Shown: positions 60,415 to 64,000 of the stretch, piece by piece
How the letters are laid out: the number at the start of each line of letters is the position of its first letter
How positions within the stretch are numbered: the stretch's first letter is position 1
Source of the DNA: Thermohalobaculum sp039184865
Lineage (GTDB): Bacteria > Pseudomonadota > Alphaproteobacteria > Rhodobacterales > Rhodobacteraceae
NCBI GenBank assembly: GCA_039184865.1
Contig: JBCDAV010000007.1
Coordinates: forward strand, 1-64,000
Direction: 5' to 3'
DNA length: 64,000 bases
Notes under the pieces: generated by a model
Databases searched by the model: none
Told to the model about the DNA's origin: nothing
The model's input: only the letters and a program-made list of their open reading frames with translations
Program-made: the position numbers and the translations under genes

Positions 60415-61521
60415 ATGTCGGACATGACTCCTCCGGAAGGCACGGGGCGTCACGCGGCGACTTTCCCGCTACTCGCGGCGGTCACCCTCGGCTCCGTAAT
60501 TTTTGGAGACTATGCTCAGGACGTCGCAAAGTGGACAGTATGCCTGCATTCTCATTTCTTTGTCGGCAAGTCGTGCGGCACAACAGCGGGGCCCGAGGCT
60601 GTGATGCTGGGCGCGTTCGTCGCAACACTCGTCGCCATTCTAGGTGCTTCACGGGCCGCGCGTATCGGCGAACAAACACCGCGCGAAGCGCGTCTTGTCA
60701 TGGTTGGGGCATTGGCGGGCAGTTTCTTCGCGCTTTTGAAGGCTGCTGAAAACGAAACCCTTGGTTATCCAGACCCTGAATTACTGTTGCGCCCAATTTT
60801 CGTCTATGTGGTCACGGTGACCGTCATCGGATTTCCGCTTTTGGCACCGGGCCATTTTGCTGGGGATCGTCGGCGCATGGTCTCGTTTTCTGGCCTCGTC
60901 GCATTGACCCTGCTCCTCGGCGCGTTGGCCGGAGCATTTCTGCAAGGGATCGCAGAAGTGTTCTGGCAGGGGACCGTCGACCGCACGAGCGCGCGAAAGT
61001 TTGTCATTGCGCCATCTGCCACCGTGATCGGCTCTGCGGTCTTTCTCCGGATAATGTTGCATTCCTCGATCGAGCAGCGCTGCGCAAGTTGGCGTTGGTT
61101 GCTAACATGGCTCTCGCTGGGCATCTTGATCGTATTGGTATTTGTACTCTTCGTCTACGAGGCCCGTCACGGATCAGGCTGGCTGAAGCAGGCGTCTTTG
61201 ACGAGTGGTGTAGCTAAGTCAGTCTTGCTGTTGTGGATATGCGTACTACTCGGTGCGACGTTGTTTGCTGCGCCTCTTGCAGTGCTACTAACGTTCGGCA
61301 GAAGCTCGACCAGATTGATGACCTCGGCGCTCATCCCAGCGGCTTTGATCTCCATCGCCGCCTTTCAACTCGGGCGCATAAGGATTGCAGACAGTCACAT
61401 GATTGAGAGCGATCTGACTGTGCTCGTTCTCGTGCATGCATCCATACCATTCGTATCCGTAGCGCTGGTCCTTGTAATCGACCCAATACGACGTTGGGTT
61501 GCCTTGCGATTTTCAGCCTGA
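60415..61521 (+). CDS. Orphan polytopic membrane protein in lower-GC insert
   Basis: A 368-residue protein with about eight to nine hydrophobic helices (for example PLLAAVTLGSVIFGDYA, AVMLGAFVATLVAILGASRAA, VSFSGLVALTLLLGALAGAFL, LTWLSLGILIVLVFVLFVYEA). It has no recognisable transporter or enzyme motif. It is coupled by position to the secreted protein gene upstream and shares its unusual composition; together they look like a transferred two-gene unit. Confidence 0.65.
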   Translation: MSDMTPPEGTGRHAATFPLLAAVTLGSVIFGDYAQDVAKWTVCLHSHFFVGKSCGTTAGPEAVMLGAFVATLVAILGASRAARIGEQTPREARLVMVGALAGSFFALLKAAENETLGYPDPELLLRPIFVYVVTVTVIGFPLLAPGHFAGDRRRMVSFSGLVALTLLLGALAGAFLQGIAEVFWQGTVDRTSARKFVIAPSATVIGSAVFLRIMLHSSIEQRCASWRWLLTWLSLGILIVLVFVLFVYEARHGSGWLKQASLTSGVAKSVLLLWICVLLGATLFAAPLAVLLTFGRSSTRLMTSALIPAALISIAAFQLGRIRIADSHMIESDLTVLVLVHASIPFVSVALVLVIDPIRRWVALRFSA

Positions 61522-61617
61522 CCGTATTTCGACAAATCGAACTGAGAGGTGAGTCGCTTCGGCAAGGCTGAAGGCACGGGGTCTTCATGGGCCAGGCGGA
61601 TCTTCTGGCCATAGAAA

Positions 61618-64000
61618 TCAGAGCCGAAGACGCGAAAACCCTGAATCGTACGGGCTTGTCGGGATCACCTCGGCGGCGAATTCCGTCCCGAGCATGTCGA
61701 TTGACATCTCTGTTCCCGGCGCTGCGAGATCGGGCTCGACGAAAGCCATGGCGAGGTTGAGCCCGGTCCGGTGACCCCAGTCGCCCGACGTGACCGTGCC
61801 GACGACACGTCCGTCCAGCATGACGGAGGCTCCAGGCTGCGCCCATCGGTCGGCGCAGTCGACGGACAGGGTAACGAGGCGTTTGCGCGGCCCCTCGGCC
61901 CGGCGCTTCTCCAGCGCGGCCTTGCCGACGAAGTCAGGCTTGTCGAGTTTGACGAACCGGTCGAGCCCGGTCTCGAACGGATCGAACTCGGTCAAGATCT
62001 CGGCCTTCCAGTGCAGGAACCCTTTCTCCAGACGCATCGACTCGACGGCCCGGCTGCCGAAGAGTTTCAAACCATGCGCGTCGCCCGCTTTGCGCAGAGC
62101 CAGATAAGCGGCGTAGAGTTGATTGTTCGGAACGTGGATCTCGAAGGCGACTTCGCCGGAGAAACTCACAGCCATGACCACGGCCGGCGCGATCCCGATG
62201 AACGCCTCGCGGGCCGACAGCCACGGGAACGCAGTCGCCGACCAGTCCCCGCGCGCCGCAGCCGACAGCACGTCCCGCGCCTTGGGCCCGGCAAGGACCA
62301 GGATTGTCCAATCGTTGGTCAGCGACCGGATCTGCACGTCCTCGTCGGGACGCAGATGACCGGTCAGCCAATCCATGTCGTGGAATTCCGACGCCGCGGC
62401 CGATCCATACCAGATGCGCGCGGCCCCCGAGGCGCTGGCGGGCAGGTTCGCGACCGTCGCCTCGCTCTTGAGCATCCCGTGGTGGTTCAGCAGGTAGCCG
62501 AGCCCGACGCGACCCGGTTTGCGGGTGACGCGGCCGCAGAACATCCGGTCGAGAAAGTCATGCGCGCCACTGCCGGTGATCTCGAACCGGTTGAAGCCGT
62601 TGACCTCAGTTAGACCGACGCCGGTCTGGACGGCACTGACTTCCGCGGCGACGACCTCGTGCACCTCGTTGAACCGGAAGCCCAGGGTCTCCCTGAAATC
62701 AGGCGACGGTTTGATGTAGTCGACGCGCTCCCAGCCGTTGACGACGCCGAATTCCGCTCCCTCGCCCGCCAGCACCGGCGTCAGCGGCGTTGTCTTGACC
62801 GGTCTGCCCGCCGGGCGATGCTCGTGCGGGAAATGGAAGCGGAATTCGTTCTGGTAATCCTCGATCGCCTTCAGCGCCGTCAGTTCGACATTGCCGTGGC
62901 CGGTGAAGCGGCGCGGGTCGAGCACCCAGGTGTCGTAGCACGCCTCGCCATGGACGATCTGCTGGGCCAGCAGCCAGCCGTGCCCGCCGCCCTCGCCCAG
63001 CCCCGCCCGCAGGCCGATGATGCAGAATGCGTTGCGCTTGCCGGGGATCGGCCCGACCAGCGGCGCGCCGTCGATGGTGTAGGTGATCGGCCCGTTGACG
63101 ATGGTGTGGATGCCGACCTCGGTCAGCGCCGGCATGCGGTCAAAGGCACCCTCGAGCACGTCGGTCACGCGGTCGAGATCATCCGGGCAGAGCGCGTTCG
63201 TGAACTTCGGATCGATCCCGTCCATGCCCCAGGTCTTGCAGTCCTGCTCGTAGAACCCGACGAGCAATCCGAACTTCTCCTGCCGCGAGTAGTAGTCGCT
63301 GATCGGACAGCGGAGCAGCGGCATCCGGTGCCCGGCGTCGCGGATCGCGGGGATCTCCTCGGTGACGAAATACTGATGCTCCATGGAGGCGACCGGGTGA
63401 TGGACGCCCATCATCGCGCCGACCTCGTTGACGCGGTATCCACAGGCGTTCACGACGATATCGGCGCTGATCGTTCCGTTCGGCGTTTCGACCTCCCAGG
63501 TATCGTCGGCGAGCTGCCGCAACCCGGTGACGGGCGTGTTGCGGTGAACCTCGGCCCCGGCCCGGCGGGCGCGCCGCGCCAGCGCCTGGCAGAGCTGGGC
63601 CGGGTCGATGTCGCCGTCCATCGGATCCCAGAGCCCGCCGAGGAGATTATCGGTCGAGATCAGCGGGTGGCGGCGCGCGCACTCCTGCGCATCCAGCACC
63701 TCGAACTCGACGCCCATACCGCGAGCCATTGACGCGAAGTGGCGATACCCGTCCATCTGCGCTTCGGCATTGGCCAGCCGGATGCCGCCGTCACCGTGAT
63801 GGTAGTTGATCGGATACTCAGGGTCGGCCGCCAGCTCCTGATAGAGATTGATCGAGTGGGTTTTCAGCCCGACCATGGTCTGCGTCATGCCGAAATTGGT
63901 GACCTGTGCTGCCGAGTGCCAGGTCGTGCCGGACGTGAGTTCGTCCCGCTCGAGCAGCATCACATCGCTCCAACCCTCTTCGGTCAGATGATAAAGGGTT
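61618..64000 (-). CDS. Dimethylglycine/sarcosine dehydrogenase-like FAD oxidoreductase (5' end beyond window)
   Basis: At least 794 codons of a two-part enzyme. An N-terminal DAO-type FAD domain contains the covalent-flavin motif ELTSGTTWHSAAQVTNFG at the right edge of the window and GLRAGLGEGGGHGWLLAQQI. It is followed by an FAO-middle domain and C-terminal aminomethyltransferase (GcvT-like) domains (GYLLNHHGMLKSEATV, SGEVAFEIHVPNNQLYAAYLALRKAG, GWGHRTGLNLA-type end). It demethylates N-methylated glycines, passing the C1 unit to tetrahydrofolate. The first codons lie past position 64000. Confidence 0.87.
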   Translation of the reverse strand, partial: TLYHLTEEGWSDVMLLERDELTSGTTWHSAAQVTNFGMTQTMVGLKTHSINLYQELAADPEYPINYHHGDGGIRLANAEAQMDGYRHFASMARGMGVEFEVLDAQECARRHPLISTDNLLGGLWDPMDGDIDPAQLCQALARRARRAGAEVHRNTPVTGLRQLADDTWEVETPNGTISADIVVNACGYRVNEVGAMMGVHHPVASMEHQYFVTEEIPAIRDAGHRMPLLRCPISDYYSRQEKFGLLVGFYEQDCKTWGMDGIDPKFTNALCPDDLDRVTDVLEGAFDRMPALTEVGIHTIVNGPITYTIDGAPLVGPIPGKRNAFCIIGLRAGLGEGGGHGWLLAQQIVHGEACYDTWVLDPRRFTGHGNVELTALKAIEDYQNEFRFHFPHEHRPAGRPVKTTPLTPVLAGEGAEFGVVNGWERVDYIKPSPDFRETLGFRFNEVHEVVAAEVSAVQTGVGLTEVNGFNRFEITGSGAHDFLDRMFCGRVTRKPGRVGLGYLLNHHGMLKSEATVANLPASASGAARIWYGSAAASEFHDMDWLTGHLRPDEDVQIRSLTNDWTILVLAGPKARDVLSAAARGDWSATAFPWLSAREAFIGIAPAVVMAVSFSGEVAFEIHVPNNQLYAAYLALRKAGDAHGLKLFGSRAVESMRLEKGFLHWKAEILTEFDPFETGLDRFVKLDKPDFVGKAALEKRRAEGPRKRLVTLSVDCADRWAQPGASVMLDGRVVGTVTSGDWGHRTGLNLAMAFVEPDLAAPGTEMSIDMLGTEFAAEVIPTSPYDSGFSRLRL

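Noticed and set aside
1..64000. CRISPR arrays, insertion sequences, rRNA operons
   Set aside because: No regularly spaced repeats, transposase motifs or rRNA sequence were noticed anywhere in the window.

Overview
The window is a 64 kb, GC-rich (roughly 60-65 % by eye) chromosomal segment from a purple phototrophic alphaproteobacterium, almost certainly a member of the Rhodobacteraceae. Its first 38 kb are a nearly complete photosynthesis gene cluster (PGC). The family assignment rests on the order crtA-bchIDO, crtIB-tspO, crtDC, crtEF-bchCXYZ-pufQBALM, on the superoperon bchFNBHLM-lhaA-puhAB-acsF-puhE-hemA, on the ppaA-ppsR regulator pair, and on a pufX-like gene in place of pufC. I cannot name the genus.

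Layout. Positions 1-14285 (minus strand) form one long, tightly overlapping operon: bchF, bchN, bchB, bchH, bchL, bchM, lhaA, puhA, puhB, a remnant of puhC, a small conserved gene, acsF, puhE and the start of hemA. A 360 bp control region with PpsR/CrtJ-like palindromes separates it from the divergent regulators ppaA and ppsR (14646-16931). Convergent to these is crtA-bchI-bchD-bchO (21214-16937, minus). A PpsR palindrome lies between crtA and the divergent crtI-crtB-tspO; then come crtD-crtC (minus), a second palindrome, crtE-crtF, two tandem palindromes, and bchC-bchX-(two tiny ORFs)-bchY-bchZ-pufQBALM-pufX. The puf operon ends with a second puhB and a full-length puhC (37179-38334).

The cluster encodes the dedicated bacteriochlorophyll steps from Mg chelation (BchHID) through BchM, oxygen-dependent ring closure (AcsF), dark protochlorophyllide reduction (BchLNB), BchF, BchXYZ and BchC. 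It also encodes spheroidene/spheroidenone-type carotenoid synthesis (CrtEBIDCFA), the reaction centre (PuhA, PufL, PufM), LH1 (PufBA), and assembly factors (LhaA, PuhB, PuhC, PuhE, PufQ). bchE, bchJ, bchG, bchP and idi, which in Rhodobacter lie between ppsR and bchO, are absent from the window; bchG and bchP must be elsewhere. An 8-vinyl reductase of the BciA type lies 16 kb downstream beside ubiA.

Positions 38489-58185 are mainly housekeeping genes: an AEC transporter, an MBL hydrolase, tatD, holB, tmk, a D-Ala-D-Ala carboxypeptidase, a SPOR lipoprotein, tRNA-Leu(GAG), lipB, a c-type cytochrome, ctaD, mgtE, a TPR/glycosyltransferase-like gene, bciA, ubiA and rsmE, plus small unknowns. A glutaryl-CoA dehydrogenase gene follows. 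Then comes a lower-GC insert with two orphan genes (59614-61521), and finally the C-terminal part of a dimethylglycine/sarcosine dehydrogenase-like gene cut by the right edge.

The most notable observation is the split and duplicated puhBC: the normal puhC is reduced to a 73-codon C-terminal remnant, while a divergent puhB and an intact puhC form the 3' end of the puf operon. Others are two uncharacterised translationally coupled small ORFs between bchX and bchY, a pufX that aligns in register with Rhodobacter PufX, a crtC lacking a normal start codon, and the missing bchEJGP block.
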